Shown here: positions 6,545 through 14,046 of the stretch, piece after piece
Layout of the letters: every line of letters starts with the position of its first letter
Numbering within the stretch: the first letter of the stretch is position 1
Source of the DNA: Bacilli bacterium
GTDB lineage: Bacteria; Bacillota_I; Bacilli_A; RF39; UBA660
Length of the DNA: 14,057 nucleotides
Assembly: GCA_028703035.1 (NCBI GenBank)
Contig: JAQVNR010000037.1
Span: 1-14,057, forward strand
Direction of reading: 5' to 3'
Notes under the pieces: generated by a model
Told to the model about the DNA's origin: nothing
What the model saw: the letters and a program-made list of their open reading frames with translations, nothing else
Database searches by the model: none
Position numbers and translations under genes: made by a program

Positions 6545-8014
6545 ATGCGCACACTTACAGATCAAGAAGAAGTAAGAAGAGAAAAGATGGAAGTTCTTCG
6601 AAAAAAAGGAATAAATCCTTTTGGTAGTAAATTTGATATTACTAGTGATTCAAAAAAGATTAAAGAAGAATATGAAAATTTTTCCAAAGAAGAATTAGAT
6701 GATGTTAAACCTGAGGTTATAGTTGCTGGGAGAATTATGTCTAAACGACGTAGTGGTAAAGCGGGTTTCATGCATATTCAAGATAAATATGGTCAAATTC
6801 AAATTTATATAAGTATAAATTCTGTTGGAGATGAAGATTATGAATTATATAAAGCTGCTGATTTAGGAGATATTATTGGTATAAATGGATATGTTTGCCG
6901 GACTAATACTGGTGAGTTATCTATTCATGCAACAAAGTATACTCATTTAGTTAAAGCTTTAAGACCGCTTCCGGAAAAATTTCATGGTATTGCCGACCCA
7001 GAGATTAAACTTAGAAAAAGATATCTAGATATCATCATGGATGAGGAAGTAAAAGAATTATTTTATAAAAAACAAAAATTTTGGTCTACTATTAGAAATC
7101 TATTAATAGAAGAAGGCTTTTTAGAAGTAGAAACACCTGTTTTAGAGATAACCTCTGGTGGAGCTGCAGCTACACCATTTAAAACACACCATAATGCTTT
7201 AGATGTTGATGTTTATTTAAGAATTGCCATGGGAGAGCTATGGCAAAAAAAACTATTAGTTGCTGGCTATGAAAAGACTTTTGAAATTGGAAGACAGTTT
7301 AGAAATGAAGGAATGAGTCCTGAACACTTACAAGATTATACTCAAATGGAATTTTATTGGGCATTTGCTGATTTTAAAGATGGAATGAACCTAGTTCAAG
7401 ATATGTATCGAAAAGTTACTAAAGCGGTCTTAGGAAGTTCTAAATTTACCTCTAAATGTTATGAAGTAGATATGGATAACGAATGGGAAATATATGATTT
7501 TGAAACTATTATAAAAGAAAAAACAAATATAGATATTTATAACTCTAATAAAGAGGAAATCATCAAATATTTAGAAACAACTAATCAACAATTCGATTCA
7601 AAAGTTCCATATTGGAGATTAGTAGATGTTCTTTGGAAAACAATCAGAAGAAAACTAAGTGGTCCAGGATTTTTAATAGGTCAACCAGTAGAATTAAACC
7701 CTCTTCCTAAGAGATTGGAAACAGACCCTCGAAAAGTTGCTCAATTTCAAGTAATTATTGCTGGATCAGAAATGGGTAATGGATATAGTGAATTAAATGA
7801 TCCACTTGATTTAGAAGAAAGGTTCTTAGAACAAAGAACAATGGCTGAATCAGGTGATGAAGAAGCGCATGTTCATGATAAAGAATTTGTTGAAGCTTTA
7901 GAATATGGGATGCCACCAGCAGTAGGCTTTGGAGTATCAGAGAGATTTTTTGCTGTTTTAGTCGATCGACCTATAAGAGAATGTGTGATATTCCCTTTAA
8001 TGAAATCAAAATAG
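6545..8014 (+). CDS. lysS: Class II lysyl-tRNA synthetase, atypical motif variant
   Basis: Charges tRNA-Lys with lysine in the cytoplasm. The 489 residues hold an N-terminal OB-fold anticodon-binding domain (about 57-135) and a class II catalytic core. Motif 1 includes GFLEVETPVL (191-200), motif 2 includes FRNEG (252-256), and motif 3 is GFGVSERFFAVL (461-472) with the conserved R467. Lysine-pocket segments SGGAAATPFKTHHNALD and NGYSELNDP are clear. Several positions differ from standard bacterial LysRS: motif 2 continues MSPEHLQDYTQMEFY where HNPEFT is usual, the YLRIA segment continues MGELWQKKL rather than PELYLKRL, and motif 3 has SERFF instead of the usual IDRL. ATG 6545 is five bases after a GGAG SD; ATG 6541 is too close to it and is out of frame. 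Confidence 0.93.
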   Translation: MRTLTDQEEVRREKMEVLRKKGINPFGSKFDITSDSKKIKEEYENFSKEELDDVKPEVIVAGRIMSKRRSGKAGFMHIQDKYGQIQIYISINSVGDEDYELYKAADLGDIIGINGYVCRTNTGELSIHATKYTHLVKALRPLPEKFHGIADPEIKLRKRYLDIIMDEEVKELFYKKQKFWSTIRNLLIEEGFLEVETPVLEITSGGAAATPFKTHHNALDVDVYLRIAMGELWQKKLLVAGYEKTFEIGRQFRNEGMSPEHLQDYTQMEFYWAFADFKDGMNLVQDMYRKVTKAVLGSSKFTSKCYEVDMDNEWEIYDFETIIKEKTNIDIYNSNKEEIIKYLETTNQQFDSKVPYWRLVDVLWKTIRRKLSGPGFLIGQPVELNPLPKRLETDPRKVAQFQVIIAGSEMGNGYSELNDPLDLEERFLEQRTMAESGDEEAHVHDKEFVEALEYGMPPAVGFGVSERFFAVLVDRPIRECVIFPLMKSK

Positions 8015-8039
8015 AGAAGATTATTTTGCCCTAATAACT

Positions 8040-8067
8040 AAAAAAGTACGGTTATATGTACTTTTTT
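8040..8067 (+). terminator. Intrinsic terminator after lysS
   Basis: AAAAAAGTAC (8040-8049) pairs perfectly with GTACTTTTTT (8058-8067) around an 8-base loop. It lies 25 bases after the lysS stop. The T-run is part of the 3' arm, and the mirror A-run makes it usable from either side. Confidence 0.75.
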
Positions 8068-8128
8068 AAATATTTATATAACATTTTTTCTTAAATTTCA
8101 CTAAAACACTATTGAAAAACTAAATTTG

Positions 8129-8137
8129 TGATATAAT
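8129..8137 (+). promoter_or_regulatory. Extended -10 promoter of the permease gene
   Basis: TGATATAAT is a perfect extended -10 element. TTGAAA at 8112-8117 is only 14 bases upstream, too near for a standard -35. The predicted start near 8144 puts the AGGAGGAGGT SD (8145-8154) at the very 5' end of the mRNA. Confidence 0.65.
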
Positions 8138-8159
8138 TATTCTTAGGAGGAGGTAGAAA

Positions 8160-9569
8160 ATGAAAAAGTTTTGGGAAAAGCATGATTTAGTTAAAATAGC
8201 TGGTATTATGGTTTTATTTACAGTCCTACTTACTTGGATAATTCCGCAAGGATATTGGAGTGGGTCAGAACTTACAATAACCGAAATTACCAGAGTGGGA
8301 ATTTTCGATTTCTTTACCTACGGTTTATTAGGAATGTACTATTTTACCGTACTTGTTACATTCTTATTTGTACTGGGTGGTTTTTATCAAGTACTGGGAA
8401 AAACTGGTGGATATCAAAAATTAACTGATTCAATTGCTAAAAAATTAAAAGGAAAGGAAATAGTATTTACTTTAGTAGTATCATTTATAATAGCAGCACT
8501 TACTGCAGTTGTTAATGATTACTTTATAATACTAACATTCTTACCATTTGTTATTACGATTTTATCAAAAATGAAACTTGATAAAATAACAGGATTAGCA
8601 ACAACGTTTGGGTCAGTATTAGTAGGTATAATAGGTTCTGTATATAGCGCTAAGATTGTTGGCTGGAATGTTTCGAACTTAGGGACAGATTATAATTCAT
8701 TCTTATGGGTTAAGTTAGTCTTATTTGCAACAAGCTTTATTATCTTTAGTGTCTTAAATGTCTTACATATAAGAAAAAATTTAAAAGTTAAAAAAGCTGA
8801 CCAAATAAATGAAATATTTGTTTCTGAAGAAGTAACAAAGAAAACAAAAATATGGCCAGTGGTTACGATTTTTGTATCATTTATTTTAATTAGTATTCTA
8901 GCTTATTTACCGTGGGAAACTGTATTTAAAGTAGGAATATTTGCAACAGCAACCGAATGGGTTAAGACAGTCGAAATATTAGGAGCACCTATATTTAGTT
9001 ATATTTTAGGATCAATCGAATCGTTTGGTGCTTTTGGAAGCTGGGATTTATTTGGAATTCAAACTTTAATGATTTTAGCTACTTTATTATTAAAATGGGC
9101 TTATAAAATCAATTGGAATGATTACTTAACTGCTTTTGGTGAAGGTTTTAAAAAGTCAGCAAAATTAGTTGTAATATTATTACTTGTTTATAACATTTTA
9201 GAATTTTCAGTAATGTTTCCAGTTATTCCAACCATCATTGATTGGATAATGAGCTTAACAAGTAAATTTAATGTTGTTCTAGGTACAATAGCTGGATTTA
9301 TCCCATCATTATTTAGTGTTGAGTATCAATATACCGTTCAATTAGTTGGTAATTATTTTGTAACAACCTATGCAGATTTTGCTAGTCAATTTCCAATATT
9401 ATTACAAGCAACTTATGGACTTGCAATGTTCTTTACACCAGCATCATTTGTCTTACTTATGGGTTTATCTTATCTAGATGTAAGTTATAAAGACTGGCTT
9501 AAATATATTTGGAAATTCTTAATAGCAATGTTTGTTATAATTGTTATCTTAATGTTAATTATATTTTAA
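8160..9569 (+). CDS. YfcC/DcuC-superfamily membrane permease
   Basis: A 469-residue polytopic inner-membrane protein with about 11-12 hydrophobic segments. Clear ones lie near residues 12-30, 58-78, 101-118, 120-136, 182-203, 232-250, 300-313, 334-356, 412-437 and 448-469. A charged loop at about 204-231 separates two halves. The LLTWIIPQGYW entry after the first segment and the glycine-rich re-entrant-like TTFGSVLVGIIGSVYSAK (148-165) resemble the YfcC/DcuC group, which moves C4-dicarboxylates, basic amino acids or peptides. The substrate cannot be told, and AbgT-like or other ion-transporter-superfamily members remain possible. The start ATG 8160 follows a very strong SD, AGGAGGAGG. It is monocistronic, with its own promoter and terminator, and its codon use matches its neighbours. 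Confidence 0.7.
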   Translation: MKKFWEKHDLVKIAGIMVLFTVLLTWIIPQGYWSGSELTITEITRVGIFDFFTYGLLGMYYFTVLVTFLFVLGGFYQVLGKTGGYQKLTDSIAKKLKGKEIVFTLVVSFIIAALTAVVNDYFIILTFLPFVITILSKMKLDKITGLATTFGSVLVGIIGSVYSAKIVGWNVSNLGTDYNSFLWVKLVLFATSFIIFSVLNVLHIRKNLKVKKADQINEIFVSEEVTKKTKIWPVVTIFVSFILISILAYLPWETVFKVGIFATATEWVKTVEILGAPIFSYILGSIESFGAFGSWDLFGIQTLMILATLLLKWAYKINWNDYLTAFGEGFKKSAKLVVILLLVYNILEFSVMFPVIPTIIDWIMSLTSKFNVVLGTIAGFIPSLFSVEYQYTVQLVGNYFVTTYADFASQFPILLQATYGLAMFFTPASFVLLMGLSYLDVSYKDWLKYIWKFLIAMFVIIVILMLIIF

Positions 9570-9579
9570 ACAATGCTAT

Positions 9580-9605
9580 ACACTTTCGAAAGAAAGTGTT
9601 TTCTT
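9580..9605 (+). terminator. Intrinsic terminator after the permease gene
   Basis: ACACTTTC (9580-9587) pairs perfectly with GAAAGTGT (9592-9599) around a GAAA tetraloop, followed by TTTCTT. It lies 10 bases after the stop codon and is the cleanest terminator in the window. Confidence 0.92.
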
Positions 9606-9642
9606 ATGGTTTCAAAGAGCAAATATGTGAATCGTTTTTTTC

Positions 9643-9671
9643 TTGACTACCTGAGGAATATTTGTTAATAT
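9643..9671 (+). promoter_or_regulatory. Promoter of the pheST T-box transcript
   Basis: TTGACT (9643-9648), a 17-base spacer, then TAATAT (9666-9671) preceded by an extended TGT. The predicted transcription start is near 9678, about 230 bases before pheS. Confidence 0.7.
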
Positions 9672-9677
9672 CATAAC

Positions 9678-9895
9678 AAGCAAGTGCATAGACTATATCC
9701 AAAGTAGCTTGAGTGTATATATTTAAAGAGAGTAGATATATTAGTTGAAAATATTTATAAAGTAAGTACACTAGTGAATTTCAGGTATAAGAGCATAAGC
9801 CCGCGTTTTTCTGCGTTATAGAGATAGAGAGCATGATAAATCATGAAATAAGGTGGTACCACGGGTATTTGCTCGTCCTTAATTTATGATTTTTT
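9678..9895 (+). promoter_or_regulatory. T-box leader sensing uncharged tRNA-Phe
   Basis: A T-box riboswitch that lets transcription continue into pheST when uncharged tRNA-Phe accumulates. The conserved T-box core AAGGTGGTACCACG starts at 9850; its UGGU (9854-9857) would pair with the tRNA acceptor end, and the last U fits the A discriminator base of tRNA-Phe. Stem I can be drawn with AGTGTA (9712-9717) pairing with TACACT (9767-9772) above the specifier loop, and a lower helix between about 9693-9700 and 9784-9791. The specifier is most likely UUC at 9780-9782, followed by A. The CTCGTCC tail closing the antiterminator is at 9872-9878. The next genes are pheS and pheT, which agrees with a phenylalanine specifier. 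Confidence 0.93.
9838..9895 (+). terminator. Regulated terminator of the T-box leader
   Basis: The 16 bases at 9838-9853 pair with 9877-9892 with one mismatch and one G-U pair, followed by uridines up to 9895. The 5' arm includes the AAGG of the T-box core, so forming the antiterminator destroys this stem. It ends about five bases before the GGAGG SD of pheS. Confidence 0.88.
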
Positions 9896-9908
9896 ATTTG
9901 GAGGAAAT

Positions 9909-10919
9909 ATGAAAGAAGAATTAAAAAAATTAGTTGAAAGTGCAGCGGTAGATGCTAAGAGAATTAAGAATGAAAATGATTATTTAAATATTAAGTCAAA
10001 ATATTTAGGTAAAAAAAGTAAATTATCTGATTTGATGAAAAATTTAAAAGATATGACAACTGAAGAGAAAAAGGAATATGGACCAATATTTAACAAAATA
10101 AAAAAAGATTTAGAAAGTTTATTTACTAAATATTATGATGATGTTTTAAATAAAGAAGAAAAGATTACTTTTGATCCAACAATTCCTATAAAAGAAAAAA
10201 AAGGCAGTCTTCATCCGATTACTATTATTGCTAAAGAAGTAACCGATGTCTTAAAAAATATTGGTTTTATGGTTTTAGAAGGACCAGAGATGGAAAGTGA
10301 GTACTATAACTTTACCGCTTTAAATGTTGCTGAAAATCACCCAGCAAGGGATATGCAAGATACTTACTGGCTTGATAATGGACTTCTACTTAGAACCCAC
10401 ACGAGTCCAGTACAAGTGCGGGCAATGGAAAAATATGGAGTGCCAATCAAGATGTGTGTTCCAGGTAGAGTTTATCGTAATGAAGATTTAGATGCATCTC
10501 ATGAGAATACTTTTTTTCAAGTTGAAGGAATGGTTATTGATAAAAACATTTCAATTAGTAATGTCATCTATGTTATGAAAGGAATGCTAAAAGAAGTATT
10601 TAATCAAGATATAGAGGTTCGTCTTCGCCCTGGATTCTTCCCGTTTGTTGAGCCGGGTTTTGAACTTGATTGCTCATGCACGATATGTGGCGGGAAAGGC
10701 TGTCAAACTTGTAAAAATACCGGCTGGATTGAACTTTGTCCATGTGGAATGATTCACCCAGAAGTTTTAAATATGAGTGGCATAAACCCAGAAGAATATA
10801 GTGGCTTTGCCTTTGGTTTAGGATTAACTAGACTAGCAATGATGAAATATAAAATTAAAGATATTAGAGTTTTAAATTCTGGAAATTTAAAGTTTTTAGA
10901 ACAGTTTAATGTAAGGTAG
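9909..10919 (+). CDS. pheS: Phenylalanyl-tRNA synthetase alpha subunit
   Basis: The catalytic subunit of the (alpha-beta)2 enzyme that charges tRNA-Phe. The 336 residues begin with the tRNA-binding coiled-coil arm (about 1-85), followed by the class II catalytic core. Motif 1 lies around residues 107-130. Motif 2 is GRVYRNEDLDASHENTFFQ (186-204). Motif 3 is GFAFGLGLTRLAMM (299-312). A cysteine cluster at 255-279 includes C257-x2-C260-x4-C265-x2-C268, a likely zinc knuckle seen in a subset of bacterial PheS, with extra cysteines at 255, 277 and 279. ATG 9909 follows GGAGG at 9900-9904. It is the first gene after the T-box and sits eight bases ahead of pheT. Identification is secure. Confidence 0.98.
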   Translation: MKEELKKLVESAAVDAKRIKNENDYLNIKSKYLGKKSKLSDLMKNLKDMTTEEKKEYGPIFNKIKKDLESLFTKYYDDVLNKEEKITFDPTIPIKEKKGSLHPITIIAKEVTDVLKNIGFMVLEGPEMESEYYNFTALNVAENHPARDMQDTYWLDNGLLLRTHTSPVQVRAMEKYGVPIKMCVPGRVYRNEDLDASHENTFFQVEGMVIDKNISISNVIYVMKGMLKEVFNQDIEVRLRPGFFPFVEPGFELDCSCTICGGKGCQTCKNTGWIELCPCGMIHPEVLNMSGINPEEYSGFAFGLGLTRLAMMKYKIKDIRVLNSGNLKFLEQFNVR

Positions 10920-10927
10920 GTAGAAAT

Positions 10928-13264
10928 ATGAAAATATCTTGTAATGTATTAAAAAAACATTTAAAAAATAGCGAGAAAATTAATTTTATTGATATATGGG
11001 ATAAATTTACAATTAGAAGTGCTGAAGTTGAAGAAGTCATTATTAAAGGAAATAACTTTGATAATGTAGTCGTAGCTAAAATTATCGAATGTAAAAAACA
11101 TCCTGAATCAAATAAGTTATCAATTCTAAAAGTTAGTGACGGAAAAGAGGATTATCAAATTGTCTGTGGAGCACCTAATGTTAAAGTAGGATTTATTGGG
11201 GCATTAGTTAAAGTTGGAGGCCGGATTGATAATATGGTTATTACTAAAAGAAAACTGGCCGGAATAGAATCCTGGGGAATGATGTGTAGCGCAAAAGAAC
11301 TTGGAATTGGCGATGATCATGAGGGCATACTACAGCTACCTAGTGATACACCCATAGGACTGCCTGTCAAAGAGGTTTTACCAATTGAAGATATAATTGT
11401 TGAAATAGATAATAAATCTTTAACTAATAGGCCAGATCTTTGGGGACATTATGGAATTGCTAGAGAAATAGCCGCAATTACAGGCCATGAGCTTCTCCCT
11501 TTAGAAATTTTAGAGCCTGATGAAGTTGGCAATAAATTAAATATTGCTATTAAAAATCCTGAACTTTGTTATCGATATACAAGTATTAAACTTGATAATA
11601 TTATTAATAATAAATCACCTCTATGGATGCAAATATTTTTATATTATACCGGCATGAAAAGTATTAATTTAATTGTTGATATTACCAATTATGTAATGCT
11701 TGAACTAGGCCAGCCAATGCATGCCTTTGATTCAAGAGTTGTTCATAATATCGAAGTAGGGCTTGCCAAGGGTGGTGATAAATATCTAACTCTAGATGGT
11801 ATAGAAAGAACATTATCAAATAAAGATTTAATGATTAAAAATAAAGGCCAGTACTTTGGAATTGCTGGAGTAATGGGAGGACTTGACAGCGAGATTCTAG
11901 AAGATACCACTTCAATAATTTTAGAAAGTGCTTCTTTTGAGGCTTCTTCAATTAGAAAAACGGCAATCTCTTTAGGACTTAGAACTGAAGCATCGAGTAG
12001 ATTTGAGAAAAGCTTAGATCCTAACTTAACAATGCTTGCTGCTAAAAGATATTATAAATTATTAAAAGATGAAAATCCAGATTTAGTATTAGGCTCTGAC
12101 TTAACTGATATTTATTTAAAAGATTTTAAAGAAAAGGAAATTGTTTTAAAGAAATCATTATTAACTAAATACTTTGATTTTGAAATGCAAGATGAGGATG
12201 TTAAAAGTATATTAGAATCTTTAGAATTTAAAGTAAAAGTTAATAAAAATGACTATAAAGTAACAGTTCCAACCTTTAGAGCTAATAAAGATGTTACAAT
12301 ACCTGCTGATATTATTGAAGAAATTGGGCGAATTTATGGTTATGAGTACTTTGTTCCCAAAGCAATAAAGATGGACTTGTCTTTTTATAAAGATGAGCCT
12401 AGCTATGATGAGGCATACAATCTTAAAAACTATTTAGCAACCAAATATAACTTAAATGAAGTTCATTCTTATTTATGGAATAAAACTAGCTTTTTAAATG
12501 ATTTAAATATTAAGAAAGATAATATTAAATTAGTTGGTAAAAGTGAAGATAATATTTTAAGAGATGATTTGAATCTAAGCATGTTGGAATTTGCTAAAAC
12601 AAATATTAAAACCTCTGAAAATTTTGGTATTTTTGAAATTGGGACAATCATAAAAGACGGTGATAACCACCGAATGTTAAGTATTTTATTAAACTGTGAA
12701 AAAGATAAATTAAAATTTACGTTTAATAAAGCTAAAGAAATTGCTAAAAATATCTTTAGAGAAATAAAAAATATGGATTTAATATTTGAATTTGGTAAGT
12801 CTCATGAATATTATAATCAAGATTTAACCTTGAATTTAATTGTTAATAATAAGATAATTGGTCAGATTAAACCATTTACTAGATCAATTGCAAATAAAAT
12901 AAGTAAAAAAGATTCATTTGTGATTTTAGAGATAAATTTTGAAGAATTTATAAATTTAAAATTAGAAAAACCAGATTATCAAGAAGTAAGCAAATATCCA
13001 ACTACAGAACTTGATTATACTATTATTACTAAAAGAGGTCAGTATTATAATAAACTAGAAGAAATTTTAGAAAAGTTTACTAGTCCAATTATTATAAAAA
13101 GAGAACTTCTTGACATTTATTTAGAAGAGACAAATAAGAAAGTAACTATTAGATATACAGTTGGGTCTTATGAAAAAACATTAACAAATGATGAACTTCA
13201 AAATTTTAAAGAAGAATTTATCAAGTTTTTACATCAAAATGAGTTAGATATAATTGAAGAATAA
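10928..13264 (+). CDS. pheT: Phenylalanyl-tRNA synthetase beta subunit
   Basis: The beta subunit of PheRS, which binds tRNA, edits mischarged Tyr-tRNA-Phe and completes the heterotetramer. The 778 residues are near the usual 790-805. The N-terminal tRNA-binding OB domain (about 40-150) has GAPNV and MMCSAKELGIGDDHEGI. The B3/B4 editing domain spans about 200-364, with the HAFD motif at H265 and a GVMGG loop, so editing looks intact. The B5 domain lies at about 395-472, ending IIEEIGRIYGYE. The C-terminal ferredoxin-fold anticodon-binding domain starts near 687 with KYPTTELDYTII. The SD AAGGTAGG (10913-10920) overlaps the pheS stop codon, which indicates coupled translation. No terminator is evident after it. 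Confidence 0.97.
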   Translation: MKISCNVLKKHLKNSEKINFIDIWDKFTIRSAEVEEVIIKGNNFDNVVVAKIIECKKHPESNKLSILKVSDGKEDYQIVCGAPNVKVGFIGALVKVGGRIDNMVITKRKLAGIESWGMMCSAKELGIGDDHEGILQLPSDTPIGLPVKEVLPIEDIIVEIDNKSLTNRPDLWGHYGIAREIAAITGHELLPLEILEPDEVGNKLNIAIKNPELCYRYTSIKLDNIINNKSPLWMQIFLYYTGMKSINLIVDITNYVMLELGQPMHAFDSRVVHNIEVGLAKGGDKYLTLDGIERTLSNKDLMIKNKGQYFGIAGVMGGLDSEILEDTTSIILESASFEASSIRKTAISLGLRTEASSRFEKSLDPNLTMLAAKRYYKLLKDENPDLVLGSDLTDIYLKDFKEKEIVLKKSLLTKYFDFEMQDEDVKSILESLEFKVKVNKNDYKVTVPTFRANKDVTIPADIIEEIGRIYGYEYFVPKAIKMDLSFYKDEPSYDEAYNLKNYLATKYNLNEVHSYLWNKTSFLNDLNIKKDNIKLVGKSEDNILRDDLNLSMLEFAKTNIKTSENFGIFEIGTIIKDGDNHRMLSILLNCEKDKLKFTFNKAKEIAKNIFREIKNMDLIFEFGKSHEYYNQDLTLNLIVNNKIIGQIKPFTRSIANKISKKDSFVILEINFEEFINLKLEKPDYQEVSKYPTTELDYTIITKRGQYYNKLEEILEKFTSPIIIKRELLDIYLEETNKKVTIRYTVGSYEKTLTNDELQNFKEEFIKFLHQNELDIIEE

Positions 13265-13287
13265 ATTTTAATTATATCTTTCAAGTT

Positions 13288-13293
13288 TATAAT
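13288..13293 (+). promoter_or_regulatory. Possible -10 element upstream of the DHH gene
   Basis: A perfect TATAAT with no recognisable -35 and no TG extension. If used, the transcript would start near 13300, at the GGGAG at 13299-13303. Read-through from pheST is equally possible. Confidence 0.3.
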
Positions 13294-13317
13294 ATAAAGG
13301 GAGCTGGAAAATAAAGT

Positions 13318-13953
13318 ATGAGTTTAAAACAAATATATAATGAAATAATAAAAGCTAATAATGTTTTAATATTAACTCATCAAAATCCGGATGGAGACGC
13401 TATTGGTAGTATGATGGCTATGAAAACTATTATTGAAAAATTAGATATTCCAGTTGATGCAGTAATTACTGATAAATTTAATTTTATAAATAAAGTTCCC
13501 AATGCAAATAAATTATTAACTGAAACAAATAAGACTTATGACTTAATGATAATAGTTGATACTTATACTAAACAAAGATTAGGACATCTTTCTAATTTAT
13601 ATGATGATAGTAAAAAAGTTATTGTGTTGGATCACCATCCAGTTGAAAAAGAAATAGAAAATGTTAATTATATTGATAGCACGGCAGCATCAGCCACAAC
13701 AGTAATTTATGATTTAATTAAAGAAAATAATATTGCCATTGACTATAACCTAGCTTTTTATCTTTATTTAGGATTATTAACTGACACTGGTGGTTTTGCT
13801 TATAAAAACATCAGCATCAGAGCTTTTAATATGGCTTCTGATTTACTTAGTTATGGAATAAATCATGCAAAGATGTATGTGGATTTTGTCGCTTTTGAAT
13901 ATGATATAGATTATTTATATCTTAAAAAAGGTTACAGTTTAGGTAATAAATAA
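13318..13953 (+). CDS. Short NrnA-like DHH phosphoesterase lacking the DHHA1 domain
   Basis: The 211 residues cover only the N-terminal DHH catalytic domain. NrnA-type proteins, which degrade nanoRNA and 3'-phosphoadenosine 5'-phosphate, have about 310-320 residues, including a C-terminal DHHA1 substrate-binding domain with a GGGH motif. All manganese-binding motifs are present: H21 and NPDGDA (23-28), D81 in VDT, DHH at 105-107 and D156 in TDTGGF. The protein stops at TAA 13951, about where the linker to DHHA1 would begin, and no other frame up to the window edge shows DHHA1 motifs. It could be a true single-domain protein, a split gene or a truncated pseudogene. The GGGAG SD is 14 bases from ATG 13318, longer than at its neighbours, and a TAA two codons upstream rules out an earlier start. 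Confidence 0.75.
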   Translation: MSLKQIYNEIIKANNVLILTHQNPDGDAIGSMMAMKTIIEKLDIPVDAVITDKFNFINKVPNANKLLTETNKTYDLMIIVDTYTKQRLGHLSNLYDDSKKVIVLDHHPVEKEIENVNYIDSTAASATTVIYDLIKENNIAIDYNLAFYLYLGLLTDTGGFAYKNISIRAFNMASDLLSYGINHAKMYVDFVAFEYDIDYLYLKKGYSLGNK

Positions 13954-14020
13954 CAATATTTAGAATGTTTACAGTAAAGTTCAGGATAATTTCAAGACTA
14001 CCCAAAGACTATTTTTGAAA

Positions 14021-14044
14021 TAAAACCTCAATATGGAGGTTTTA
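14021..14044 (+). promoter_or_regulatory. Hairpin burying the SD of the next gene, or terminator
   Basis: TAAAACCTC (14021-14029) pairs perfectly with GAGGTTTTA (14036-14044) around a 6-base loop. The 3' arm contains four of the five bases of GGAGG (14035-14039), the SD of ATG 14047. The helix could block translation of the next gene. The following TTAT is a poor T-run, so termination is the less likely role. Confidence 0.5.
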
Positions 14045-14046
14045 TT

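Noticed and set aside
6562..6771. 69-codon minus-strand frame inside lysS
   Set aside because: Antisense to the conserved LysRS N-terminal domain, with no SD.
8234..8428. 64-codon plus-strand frame in another phase inside the permease gene
   Set aside because: It lies inside a clear membrane-protein gene and has no initiation signal.
12469..12651. 60-codon minus-strand frame inside pheT
   Set aside because: Antisense shadow of a conserved synthetase subunit, without SD.
13954..14020. Remnant of a DHHA1 domain after the DHH gene
   Set aside because: I translated all three plus frames and found no GGGH motif or other DHHA1-like pattern, so there is no support for a frameshifted continuation within the window.
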